Shown: positions 15,608 through 23,563 of the stretch, in pieces
Layout: every line of letters begins with the position of its first letter
How positions within the stretch are numbered: the first letter of the stretch is position 1
Assembly (NCBI GenBank): GCA_023228325.1
Contig: JALOBK010000001.1
Span: 186,001 to 250,000, forward strand
Direction: 5' to 3'
Length of the DNA: 64,000 nucleotides
Source of the DNA: a bacterium
Lineage (GTDB): Bacteria > Auribacterota > UBA6266
Made by a program: the position numbers and the translations under genes
The notes under the pieces: generated by a model
The model's input: the letters and a program-made list of their open reading frames with translations, nothing else
Told to the model about the DNA's origin: nothing
Database searches by the model: none

Positions 15608-17443
15608 TTATCTCGGCTGCGCGCCGCGGCTTGCCCTTTTGCGGTCTATTTCCGTTAAATGCATTTTCCTGAGCCTTACATGCTTGGGAGTTATCTCAAC
15701 CAACTCGTCATCTTCTATAAACTCAAGGGCAAACTCTAACGTCATCTGACGCGGAGTTATAAGCGTAAGCGCGTCATCGCTTCCTGCCGCGCGCATATTC
15801 GTTAATTTCTTTCCGCGCTGGGCGTTTACGACGATATCCGTCCCTTTGTTGTTTACACCGATTATCATCCCCTCATACAACTTTTCCCCCGGATTAATAA
15901 AAATTTCCCCGCGGGGCTGCAGATTAAAAAGCGCGTACGCCACCGCATCGCCGGCTGCCTGTGAAACAAGAACACCGCTTTGACGTTTTGGAATATCCCC
16001 TTTGTAAGTCTGGTATTCAAGAAAATTCTGGTACATCATGCCGTTACCCCGGGTCATCATAAGAAACTCGCCTCTGAACCCGATTAATGCCCTCGAGGCA
16101 ACAATAAATTCCATGCGGTTAGTGCCTGAAGATGTTGTTTTTATACTGCGCATCTGGGCCTTGCGGGCTCCAAGCGCCTGCATGACAACACCCTGATATT
16201 CGCTTTCCACCTCGATTACAACTTCTTCAACAGGCTCGAGCGTTTGCCCGCCCATTTTCTTCAAAATAACCTGCGGCTTGGAAACTTCCATCTCATATCC
16301 TTCGCGGCGCATTGTCTCGATAAGAATGGCAAGATGCAGTTCACCGCGGCCGGAAACCTTCAGCCGCTCGGTTCCCGCGACTTCCTCGACTTTAATGCCG
16401 ACATTTATCATAGCCTCATGTTTAAGGCGTTCCCGGATATGGCGCGACGTTAAAAATCTGCCGCCGTCCCGGCCTGTAAAAGGGCTCGTATTATGGGAAA
16501 AATTCATGGAAATTGTAGGCTCATCTATCTTGATGGCAGGCAATCCTTTCGGATTATCAATACACGCAAGCGTCTCGCCGACTTCCACCCCTTCTATTCC
16601 CGCAATCAATATAATATCCCCGGCTACAGCCTCATTTGCGTCAATGCGGACCAGTCCGCGATACTTCATGATCTTAGTTACCTTGCTTTTAGCGATGGTT
16701 CCGTCACGCTTCACAAGCGCCACGGGGTCCCCGACACGGATAGACCCGTGAAAAACACGCCCTATGGCGATTCGCCCGACATAAGAATCATAATCAAGCA
16801 TTGTAACCAGCATCTGGAAAGGCAGTTCAGGGTCAGCTATCGGCGGCAATACCCTGTGCAGGATAGTTTCTAAAAGAGGTTTTATGGAATCTTTCGGTTC
16901 GTCAAGGTCGAGAGTCGCGTAACCTTCCTTTCCCGAAGCGTAAACAATCGGAAAATCAAGCTGTTCTTCGGAAGCGTTCAGCTCGCAGAAAAGGTCAAAT
17001 GTCATATCCGCCACTTCATTCGGGCGGGCATGCGCGGAATCAAGCTTATTTATCACAAGTATCGGTTTTAAATGCAGTTCAAGCGACTTCTTCAAAACAA
17101 ATTTAGTCTGCGGCATAGGCCCTTCAAAAGCGTCAACAAGAAGCAACACGCCGTCAACCATCTTAAGGATACGTTCGACCTCGCTGCCGAAATCAGCGTG
17201 CCCGGGCGTATCAACAAGATTAAACTGCACCCCTTTATACTGGAGAGAAGCGTTTTTAGAAAGAATCGTAATCCCTCTTTCCCTTTCAAGAGGATTCGAA
17301 TCCATTATGGTAGTCTCGCCGGCTTTAAACTCATAAGCGCCTGTATATTTGAGAAGAGCATCCACAAGCGTGGTCTTCCCGTGGTCAACATGCGCTATAA
17401 TCGCGACATTCCTTACATCTTTTCTTCTTTTCTGGTTCGGCAT
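15608..17443 (-). CDS. typA: Ribosome-associated GTPase TypA/BipA
   Basis: A translational GTPase of 611 residues with the G motifs AHVDHGKTT (G1), RGITI (G2), VDTPGHADF (G3) and NKLD (G4), an EF-G-like domain II, and the BipA C-terminal region (GRDGGRFLTSRHIRERL, QTYKGDIPKRQSG, NVRAAGSD-like NMRAAGSDDALTL). TypA binds the ribosome at the EF-G site and supports growth under stress and cold. It is the second gene after cspA, from which it is separated by an intrinsic terminator. AGGAGA lies about 12 bases before the ATG. Confidence 0.96.
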   Translation of the reverse strand: MPNQKRRKDVRNVAIIAHVDHGKTTLVDALLKYTGAYEFKAGETTIMDSNPLERERGITILSKNASLQYKGVQFNLVDTPGHADFGSEVERILKMVDGVLLLVDAFEGPMPQTKFVLKKSLELHLKPILVINKLDSAHARPNEVADMTFDLFCELNASEEQLDFPIVYASGKEGYATLDLDEPKDSIKPLLETILHRVLPPIADPELPFQMLVTMLDYDSYVGRIAIGRVFHGSIRVGDPVALVKRDGTIAKSKVTKIMKYRGLVRIDANEAVAGDIILIAGIEGVEVGETLACIDNPKGLPAIKIDEPTISMNFSHNTSPFTGRDGGRFLTSRHIRERLKHEAMINVGIKVEEVAGTERLKVSGRGELHLAILIETMRREGYEMEVSKPQVILKKMGGQTLEPVEEVVIEVESEYQGVVMQALGARKAQMRSIKTTSSGTNRMEFIVASRALIGFRGEFLMMTRGNGMMYQNFLEYQTYKGDIPKRQSGVLVSQAAGDAVAYALFNLQPRGEIFINPGEKLYEGMIIGVNNKGTDIVVNAQRGKKLTNMRAAGSDDALTLITPRQMTLEFALEFIEDDELVEITPKHVRLRKMHLTEIDRKRASRGAQPR

Positions 17444-17481
17444 ATTTTTCAGTTTCTCCTGTCCGCGTTACTGTTCCGCAT

Positions 17482-17513
17482 AAAAAAGGCCCGGCTGTTT
17501 TGCAACCGGGCCC
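17482..17513 (-). terminator. Intrinsic terminator after the cold shock gene
   Basis: On the minus strand GGCCCGG (pairing arm 17506-17512) and CCGGGCC (17488-17494) form a GC-rich stem over a loop, followed by six T (17487-17482). It sits 15 bases after the cold shock gene stop at 17528. Confidence 0.9.
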
Positions 17514-17527
17514 TATATGTATCAAGG

Positions 17528-17731
17528 TTATACCTTTACTACATTTGCGGCTTGAGGACCTTTAGGACCGTCTTCAACTTCGAACTCGACTGCCTGTCCT
17601 TCGCTTAAGCTCTTAAATCCGTCACCACGGATTACACTGTGATGTACGAAACAATCTTTACTTCCGTCATCCGGCGTTATAAAGCCATAGCCTTTTTGAT
17701 CACTAAACCATTTAACTTTACCTGTTACCAT
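17528..17731 (-). CDS. cspA: Cold shock protein (CspA family)
   Basis: 67 residues, a single OB-fold cold shock domain with RNP1 (KGYGFI) and RNP2 (CFVHHS), plus the start MVTGKVKWF and the end GPQAANVVKV typical of the family. It binds single-stranded RNA/DNA and melts RNA structure. AGGTGG precedes the ATG. A consensus promoter and a leader of about 120 bases with a terminator-like hairpin precede it, so expression is probably set by RNA structure. Confidence 0.95.
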   Translation of the reverse strand: MVTGKVKWFSDQKGYGFITPDDGSKDCFVHHSVIRGDGFKSLSEGQAVEFEVEDGPKGPQAANVVKV

Positions 17732-17781
17732 TACTTACCACCTCACCTTCTTATTAGATTTTAGTAAATAACGGCTGAAAC

Positions 17782-17820
17782 AAAAAAAACCACAAGGCGA
17801 ACTTTATTTTACCTTGCGGT
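17782..17820 (-). promoter_or_regulatory. Terminator-like attenuator in the cspA leader
   Basis: Inside the leader the minus strand reads ACCGCAAGG, a 14-base loop and CCTTGTGGT (17820-17812 with 17797-17789), then an eight-T run (17789-17782). The hairpin lies between the promoter (17859-17887) and the start codon (17731), so it could stop transcription conditionally. Cold shock leaders are known to be regulatory; attenuation is inference. Confidence 0.65.
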
Positions 17821-17858
17821 CCAAATACTTCCATTCCTTTATTTACTACTTGGGTCAG

Positions 17859-17887
17859 AGTGTACCCTACCCCCGCGCATTTGTCAA
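17859..17887 (-). promoter_or_regulatory. Consensus promoter of cspA
   Basis: Minus strand TTGACA (17882-17887), 17-base spacer, TACACT (17859-17864). This predicts a leader of about 120 bases before the cold shock start codon. Confidence 0.75.
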
Positions 17888-17935
17888 GTACATTCTGAAA
17901 AACAAAAAACTTTAAGAACTTTTTTATGCTTTTTA

Positions 17936-18000
17936 GGATTTTGTGCTTTATGTCCCTCGTCTTACGTTTACGCGTCCTTCGTTTTTCGTTCTACATAAAC
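17936..18000. repeat. Short array of ACGTCCTTCG-type words
   Basis: The stretch reads with repeated words TTACGTTTACGCGTCCTTCG and TTTTTCGTTCTAC. The same word family appears at 12838-12870, 23210-23245, 46425-46515 and 48525-48545. Nothing coding is seen between the cspA promoter and the helicase gene. Confidence 0.5.
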
Positions 18001-18095
18001 GGTGTTTCGGTTATTGAATGATTTACTTACCGGGCAGAATATGATATAAGAATAAGACATATTTTCGGAAGAAGAAAACGAGGAATAAAAATATT

Positions 18096-19301
18096 ATGAC
18101 AAAAAACGCAGGAACAAATGTTTCTTTTGACGGGCTGGGCATCGCCCCGAAAACACTCGAAGCGCTGGACCGGTTGAAGTTTACCCATCCTACACCCATC
18201 CAGTATAAAGCTATCCCCGTTGCCATAAACGGCACAGATATCATCGGGGTGGCCCAAACCGGCACAGGCAAAACACTGGCTTTCGTAATCCCCGTCGTCC
18301 AGCGTCTTTCCCGCAGCAAGGGTAAGTGCCTGGTGCTCGTTCCCACAAGGGAATTAGCCATGCAGGTAAACGAGACTTTCCGGAAGATAGCTCCCTTATT
18401 CGGCATAAAGACCACCGTCATTATCGGAGGAGTCCCGATACGCGCCCAGCTGAATGAACTCAGGAATAACCCGCGCGTCATTATTGCCACGCCCGGGCGG
18501 CTTGTCGACCATATGAAACAGAAGACAATACGTCTCAATGACGTTGAAATCCTTATTCTGGATGAAGCCGACAGGATGCTGGATATGGGTTTCAGGCCGG
18601 ATATAGAACGCATTCTCAGGTTCGTCCCGCAAAACAGGCAGACTATGCTTTTTTCAGCGACGATACCCGAAGAAGTCGTGTCGATAGGGACAGCTCATAT
18701 GAAACTGCCCATCCATATCGAGGTCGCGCCGTCGGGAACCACCGCGGAACGCATTATTCAGGAGTTATTCATCGTAAAAAAAGAGACAAAAAAAGAACTG
18801 CTGGGTAAACTTCTCAACCAGTACCGCGGTTCGGTATTGCTTTTTGCGCGGACAAAAAGAGGGGCAAACAAAATAAAACGACTGATAACGGGAATGGGAT
18901 ATAACGCGGCGGAGATACATTCGGACCGAACGCTCGCCCAGAGGAAAGAAGCGCTTGAAGGTTTTAAACGGGGCAAATACAGGATACTTGTCGCGACCGA
19001 TATAGCGGCGAGAGGAATAGATGTTGTCGGTATAGAAACAGTGATAAACTACGATATTCCGGACGACGCCGAGAATTACGTGCACAGGATAGGGCGCACA
19101 GGGCGGGCCGGGCATGAAGGGCGCGCTATCTCGCTCGCCACCCCGGAACAGGGCAAGGAGATACGCAATATCGAGAAGATTATAAAGGCGGCCCTGCCGG
19201 TCTCGGAACATCCCGAACTTCCGGGCGAGAAATTCAGGACTCAGACAGTCTTCCAGAGCAGGAACTGGAATTCGTTAAGGAAAAGCCGCAGACGCAGGTG
19301 A
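18096..19301 (+). CDS. rhlE: DEAD-box RNA helicase, RhlE type
   Basis: 401 residues with the full helicase motif set: Q motif region (THPTPIQYKAIP), AQTGTGKT, PTRELA, GG, TPGRL, DEAD, SAT, and in domain 2 ATDIAARGID and HRIGRTGRAG. A short basic tail (RNWNSLRKSRRRR) is typical of RhlE, which acts in ribosome assembly and RNA decay. GAGGAA precedes the ATG. It is divergent from cspA, 364 bases away. A shared cold-stress role with cspA and typA is suggested by proximity only. Confidence 0.93.
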   Translation: MTKNAGTNVSFDGLGIAPKTLEALDRLKFTHPTPIQYKAIPVAINGTDIIGVAQTGTGKTLAFVIPVVQRLSRSKGKCLVLVPTRELAMQVNETFRKIAPLFGIKTTVIIGGVPIRAQLNELRNNPRVIIATPGRLVDHMKQKTIRLNDVEILILDEADRMLDMGFRPDIERILRFVPQNRQTMLFSATIPEEVVSIGTAHMKLPIHIEVAPSGTTAERIIQELFIVKKETKKELLGKLLNQYRGSVLLFARTKRGANKIKRLITGMGYNAAEIHSDRTLAQRKEALEGFKRGKYRILVATDIAARGIDVVGIETVINYDIPDDAENYVHRIGRTGRAGHEGRAISLATPEQGKEIRNIEKIIKAALPVSEHPELPGEKFRTQTVFQSRNWNSLRKSRRRR

Positions 19302-19335
19302 GATAATACCCGTTATTTTTTTTCTGTCGTGTCCG

Positions 19336-19935
19336 CTATTTCCCGCTGTTTCCGGAATATTTAACGGCGAGCAGCGTTATATCGTCAGACTGCGGCGCTC
19401 CTTCGGAGAATTCATTGACCCTGCTATAGACACTTAAAATTATTTCCTTAATAGTTTTCCGGCGCGCCTCATATACCGCTTCTTTCAACCGCCCTTCATC
19501 GAACAACACGTCTTTTTTATTGGCGGCCTCCGTGACTCCATCGGTATACAGGCAGAGAACATCTCCGGAATTAAGCTGTATTCTGTTGGTTCTGTACACC
19601 GCCGTTTCCAGAATTCCGACCACAATATCGCTGTCGCCTTTCAGGAATTCAACTTCTTCGCCGGAACGTATAATCAGAGGCAGAGGATGCCCCCCGTTTG
19701 AATACAGTATTTCTCCGGTTTTTATGTTTAAAATACCGCAAATAATCGTTACAAACATGCTGGCGCCGTTATCATGCGCGATTCCTTTATTCACCCTGTC
19801 CAAAATCTCGCCCGGATCTGACGCGTCTTTTGACATTGTCCTGATCATCGTTATTGTAATCGCCATAAGAAGCGCCGCCGGAACGCCCTTGCCGGAAACA
19901 TCTCCCGCCACAAAACAGAGCCTCTCATCATCCAT
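19336..19935 (-). CDS. C-terminal part of a frameshifted SpoIIE/RsbU-type phosphatase
   Basis: This frame encodes most of a PP2C-like SpoIIE domain: MDDERLCFVAGDVSGKGVPAALLMA with metal-binding Asp-Gly, DRVNKGIA, LYTDGVTEA and SDDITLLAVKY. Reading further upstream in the same frame gives EPAREVGGDFYDFFF, which belongs to the same domain and has no start codon. It is therefore the continuation of the protein beginning at 21269, broken by a one-base frameshift in a run of C (plus-strand G run 20021-20025). Such phosphatases act on anti-anti-sigma STAS proteins. Whether the break is real or a sequencing error cannot be told here. Confidence 0.8.
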   Translation of the reverse strand: MDDERLCFVAGDVSGKGVPAALLMAITITMIRTMSKDASDPGEILDRVNKGIAHDNGASMFVTIICGILNIKTGEILYSNGGHPLPLIIRSGEEVEFLKGDSDIVVGILETAVYRTNRIQLNSGDVLCLYTDGVTEAANKKDVLFDEGRLKEAVYEARRKTIKEIILSVYSRVNEFSEGAPQSDDITLLAVKYSGNSGK

Positions 19936-21269
19936 AAAAAAGAAATCGTAAAAATCCCCTCCGACCTCTCTTGCGGGTTCAAGTATGCCGTATATATCAA
20001 ACTCGGTCCTGCCGGGAAACGGGGGAATATCTTCGGGACGATTCCCATCTGGATATCATGGGCAATCCGCAATTCGCTCTGCATCCGTTCTTTTACTGCC
20101 GTAGTTTCGGTAAGGTCCCTGATATATTTTTTCAGCGAGTCCCTCATGTATATGAAAGAGTCGGCAAGCATCCCCACTTCATCTTTTGATGTGATGCCGG
20201 AAAGTTCAAAATCGAGGCTGCCTTTCCCTATATCGCGCGTTGTGGCCGCCAGGATTTTAATCGGACGAGTTATTGACATCGCTATAAAAAACAGGATTAT
20301 AAAAAGAACAGCCAGCCCGAAAAAGCTGAGCGCAAGCACCACGCGGTTGAGCCTGTTGATATCGGAAAGAAGCTCTTCGCGGGGAAAAATGACTCCGAGA
20401 GACCATCCTGAAGATGATAACGGCGCGTATGAAAGCCATGATTTTTTCTCGTTTACCATGCTGAAAAAAGAAACGAAATCATCCTCTCCCTTAACCATGC
20501 TTCTTCCTATTTCGCGTAATTGCGCGTTCCCTGTTTCTTCGGCTAAGCTGAAAATCGTTTCATTCATAATTAATTTATTGTTGGGATGGGTGACAAATAT
20601 CCCGTTCCTGGAAATAAGGAACCCGTATCCGGATTTCGCGATTTTAATCGAAGAAACCATTTCCTGAAGCCACATCAGCGAAATATCCGCGGTTACAACA
20701 CCCGCAAACTTCCTCTCCCCGCCCACATTCCGGTAAAACGGGACAGAATACGTGGCCATAAGGATATTCCCGCCGCCTTCGTCATAATACGGTTCGCTCC
20801 AGGCCGGCGTTTTGATTTCTTTCGGTATCTGGTACCAGTCAAGGTAAAAGTACTGGTAAGATTCGCCGCCCAGATACGTTAATTCCGGCTTATCTTTTTT
20901 CTTGCAGTAATAAGGCGCGAAATACAGCGATTCAGGCTCAAACGCGTATGCTTCGAAAGAAATTGTCGCGCCGTAGATCTCGGCATTAGACTCAACCGCC
21001 GAATAAAGTATGTTCAGCAGTTCATTCTTATCGAAAGTATTGTATTCAAGCAGTGATGCGACTCCCTGGGGAACTTTCTGAATCCTGTACAATATCGAAT
21101 CAACTTCATTTACGGTGGCGCGCGTCAGGTTTTTCGCGTTTTCAGATATGTTCTCCGTAATCATCCTCTTTGAGAATAAATAGTTATATCCGAATATCCC
21201 GAGAAAAAGCGCCGAACAGCTGATAAGAATATATGCTATAAGCTTAAAGGCTATGCTGTTATATTTCAT
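19851..21269 (-). CDS. N-terminal sensor part of the frameshifted phosphatase (dCache-HAMP)
   Basis: Membrane helix 1 (LIAYILISCSALFLGIFGYNY), a large periplasmic dCache-like sensor (about 35-300, with GYGFLISRNGIFVTHP), helix 2 (VLALSFFGLAVLFIILFFIA), a HAMP domain (SITRPIKILAATTRDIGKGS) and a signalling helix to LRIAHDIQMGIVPKIFP. From there the frame is wrong: it reads FPAGPSLIYTAYLNPQ, whereas one extra C would give the family sequence FPGRTEFDIYGILEPA and join it to the phosphatase domain. The last 55 or so residues to 19851 are therefore out of frame. It starts 4 bases after the binding-protein gene, which probably supplies its ligand signal. Confidence 0.8.
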   Translation of the reverse strand: MKYNSIAFKLIAYILISCSALFLGIFGYNYLFSKRMITENISENAKNLTRATVNEVDSILYRIQKVPQGVASLLEYNTFDKNELLNILYSAVESNAEIYGATISFEAYAFEPESLYFAPYYCKKKDKPELTYLGGESYQYFYLDWYQIPKEIKTPAWSEPYYDEGGGNILMATYSVPFYRNVGGERKFAGVVTADISLMWLQEMVSSIKIAKSGYGFLISRNGIFVTHPNNKLIMNETIFSLAEETGNAQLREIGRSMVKGEDDFVSFFSMVNEKKSWLSYAPLSSSGWSLGVIFPREELLSDINRLNRVVLALSFFGLAVLFIILFFIAMSITRPIKILAATTRDIGKGSLDFELSGITSKDEVGMLADSFIYMRDSLKKYIRDLTETTAVKERMQSELRIAHDIQMGIVPKIFPRFPAGPSLIYTAYLNPQERSEGIFTISFLWMMRGSVLWREMFPARAFRRRFLWRLQ

Positions 21270-21273
21270 CGGG

Positions 21274-22245
21274 TTACCGGCAGTCCTTATAAAAATCGCT
21301 GAATTCAGGAACGGATTTTATCAATCCGCTTTCCCTGAGACAATCTGAAACATATATATAGTCGCTTTCCGATAATAGCCCGGATGGTTTCGCGGAATTT
21401 CCGTCTGTCATCAAATCTTTCATCCTTTCAAGCATCCATTTCTGATGGGCCCTGTTCGCGGGGATATGGGCCGCTTCCATATATTTCACTATGATGTCGA
21501 GCGCTTCTTCCTGATGCTCAAACGCGTATTGCCATCCCTCAAGCGACGCTTTTACAAAAGACCGGCACATCTGCGGGTTTTTTTCAAAATAATCTTTATC
21601 GGTATAAACCCCGTCTTCGGGAAAATTGAGCCCGTAATCATAATAGAAAAAAGTGGTTAACTCTCCCGCGTCATATCCCGAATTCAATATTGTATGATAT
21701 TCGTTGTACCACATCGCCGATACGACATCAACACCGTCGCGCAAAAACAGGTTAACCGAATAGGATTGCGGGATAACATTTACCGTCAAATCAAACTTCC
21801 TGAAAAATTCGAGAGGCTGTATCCGGAATATATCGCCCCACAGGCTTACCTTCCTGTTGTTAATATCCTCCGGCTTATATATTCCGCTCGACTTTTTAGC
21901 GATAAGCATCAATGCCGATTTCTGCATCATTTGCGCGATATTCACCATCTCCGCGCCCCTGTCGTTTTCTCTTATGGCGCTGGAAAGCCACAAGGTCACG
22001 AAATCAACGCTTCCGTCTTCCAGCATCCGGGCCGGCTGGCTGTCGGGCCCGCCCTGTATAATGGCGATATCCAGTCCGTATTTCTTATATATGCCTTTTT
22101 CATACGCGACATAATATCCGGCAAACTGGGCCTGCGGAGACCACTGCGGCAGAAAAGATGCTTTTTGAAAAGTTGTTTCCGCTGAGGAAAGAGGGGTTGC
22201 CGCAAAAAACAGCGCGCAGATACACAACAGTATTTTACGCTTCAC
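21274..22245 (-). CDS. NMT1/THI5-like periplasmic substrate-binding protein
   Basis: A signal peptide (KILLCICALFFAATPLSSA) is followed by an NMT1-like fold: WSPQAQFAGYYVAYEKGIYKKYGLDI, GGPDSQPARMLEDGSVDFVTLW and a C-terminal segment with DGVYTDKDYFEKNP. Relatives bind thiamine pyrimidine precursors, sulfonates or similar. No ABC permease or ATPase follows. Instead a dCache-HAMP-SpoIIE phosphatase gene begins 4 bases downstream, so this protein is more likely a ligand-loaded sensor subunit than a transporter part. It has its own TTGTAA-N17-TAAAAT promoter. Confidence 0.85.
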   Translation of the reverse strand: MKRKILLCICALFFAATPLSSAETTFQKASFLPQWSPQAQFAGYYVAYEKGIYKKYGLDIAIIQGGPDSQPARMLEDGSVDFVTLWLSSAIRENDRGAEMVNIAQMMQKSALMLIAKKSSGIYKPEDINNRKVSLWGDIFRIQPLEFFRKFDLTVNVIPQSYSVNLFLRDGVDVVSAMWYNEYHTILNSGYDAGELTTFFYYDYGLNFPEDGVYTDKDYFEKNPQMCRSFVKASLEGWQYAFEHQEEALDIIVKYMEAAHIPANRAHQKWMLERMKDLMTDGNSAKPSGLLSESDYIYVSDCLRESGLIKSVPEFSDFYKDCR

Positions 22246-22279
22246 CGGAAAATCCTTCCTTAATTTTATCGTGGAAGTT

Positions 22280-22308
22280 ATTTTAACACAGCAAAGCGGA
22301 TGTTACAA
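22280..22308 (-). promoter_or_regulatory. Sigma-70-type promoter of the NMT1-like/phosphatase operon
   Basis: Minus strand TTGTAA (22303-22308), 17-base spacer ending TGTGT, TAAAAT (22280-22285), 35 bases before the ATG. Confidence 0.7.
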
Positions 22309-22339
22309 AGAAAAGAGGCTTGTGGTTCTAATACAAAAA

Positions 22340-22551
22340 AACAGGCGCGATAAAAATAGAGAAAAGCTAAAATCCGAAATCCTAATATCTAAATACTAGA
22401 CAAACCCTAATAACCAAAACTCCAATATTTAAACTGATATTTTGAATTTTGAAAATTATTATTTCGATATTGTTTCGCCTGCCTGCCGGCAGGCAGGGAT
22501 TTCGTGCTTCGAATTTAGGATTTCTGCTTGCTTGTAGCAGGTGTTTCGAAT
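22340..22551. repeat. Low-complexity intergenic stretch with a perfect GC palindrome
   Basis: Words of the AAATCCTAATATCTAAATAC type lead to the palindrome CCTGCCTGCCGGCAGGCAGG near 22478-22497, then GCTTGCTTGTAGCAGG. It separates the NMT1-like gene from the PEP-CTERM gene. No ORF is supported. Confidence 0.6.
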
Positions 22552-23109
22552 TTATATCTTTCTAATAAAAAGAAGGACGGCTAAGCCGGCGCTCAACAGA
22601 AACCACGAACCCGGTTCAGGAACAGGCTGGACATTCGCTATGGTATCGCCTTCCAGGTACAGATAAAAAGAGCCGGTGGCGTCGAAATTCTTTGCGGCAT
22701 GCGCTCCTCCGGCAAGAAGATCTCCCATATCAAAATAAGGCCAGATGCCTGTTCTCATATTGGCTATCAAACCGCTTGTGTTATCAAATTCTCCGTCATA
22801 ACTGCTCAGGGAAACAGTCCGGGCGCCGTCGCTGAAGTATTTATTGGTTGTATCCCAGTTCAGTTGTGTCCCGTCTAAAAGAAGAACAACGTTCAGGACA
22901 AGGCGCGAATCAAGGAAGTTTTCCGCCGTGGAGCCGTCATTCCATACTTCAACGGAATGATTGGTCCCCGCCTGATTCCATATCCAGTTGAAAGACGGAT
23001 ATTCCCCGCCGTTATAATTAAAGAGGTTTACCAAATCCGCCCGGGCGGGACCGGCAGTCATAACTATCGCCGCGCCAACTAATAAACCCAAAATATATAG
23101 CTTCTTCAC
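22552..23109 (-). CDS. Secreted protein with PEP-CTERM sorting signal
   Basis: Signal peptide (LYILGLLVGAAIVMTAGPARA), a body of about 135 residues without recognised domain, rich in aromatic and Asn/Asp residues, and the C-terminus VPEPGSWFLLSAGLAVLLFIRKI. That end is a textbook PEP-CTERM: Val-Pro-Glu-Pro, a membrane helix and a basic tail. Such proteins are cleaved and sorted by an exosortase, usually in Gram-negative bacteria that make exopolysaccharide or biofilm. No exosortase is in this window. The gene stands alone between repeat-rich spacers. Confidence 0.9.
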   Translation of the reverse strand: MKKLYILGLLVGAAIVMTAGPARADLVNLFNYNGGEYPSFNWIWNQAGTNHSVEVWNDGSTAENFLDSRLVLNVVLLLDGTQLNWDTTNKYFSDGARTVSLSSYDGEFDNTSGLIANMRTGIWPYFDMGDLLAGGAHAAKNFDATGSFYLYLEGDTIANVQPVPEPGSWFLLSAGLAVLLFIRKI

Positions 23110-23220
23110 TCTCCTGCCCCCTCTATCGAAACGTTTTGTTGCGTGACCTACAATTTAGCATATATTAAGAGAAAGTCAAGGGGGGATGTTTTGGGCTTTC
23201 CGTCTTTCGTTAACAGGTGT

Positions 23221-23562
23221 CCCACGTCTTTCGTTTTTTTTGCTTAATATTCCCGCCCGAGGCGGGCAAGTGTTTAGTATTTCGGATTTAGAGAAAAAGG
23301 CGGTGTCAGTCCCTATTTAAATAGGTGTCTGTCCCTAATTAAAATAAAATCTGTTTGTAATTTTAGTTATTTGAAATTAAATATTGTTTTGAATTTTGAT
23401 ATTAGGATTTTAATATTATTTAGGATTTTGGATTTAGTGCTTAGGATTCCCGCCAGAGGCAGGCAAGTGTTTAGTATTTCGAGTTTAGGGTTTGTGTATT
23501 GTTTAGTATTTAGGATTTAGTGCTTGGAATTTGCTTTAAAAGGGGTATCTGTACCCATTTTC
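23221..23562. repeat. Copy A of a long inverted repeat (partner at 46117-46449)
   Basis: Read on the minus strand, 23500 to 23221 gives the same order of elements as 46169-46449 on the plus strand: CTAAACACTTGCC, the hairpin around CTGGCGGGAATCC, TAATATTAAAATCCTAAT, AATTAGGGACAGACACC plus TATTTAAATAGGGACTGACACC, the hairpin TTGCCCGCCTCGGGCGGGAAT, and ACGAAAGACGTG. A further match, AAAATGGGTACAGA, extends it to 23562. Inside it are two directly repeated REP words at 23302-23338. Confidence 0.8.
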
Positions 23563-23563
23563 A

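Noticed and set aside
19336..21269. Two independent genes (membrane sensor and stand-alone phosphatase)
   Set aside because: The SpoIIE domain sequence continues upstream in the second frame beyond any start codon, and one inserted base joins the two parts perfectly.
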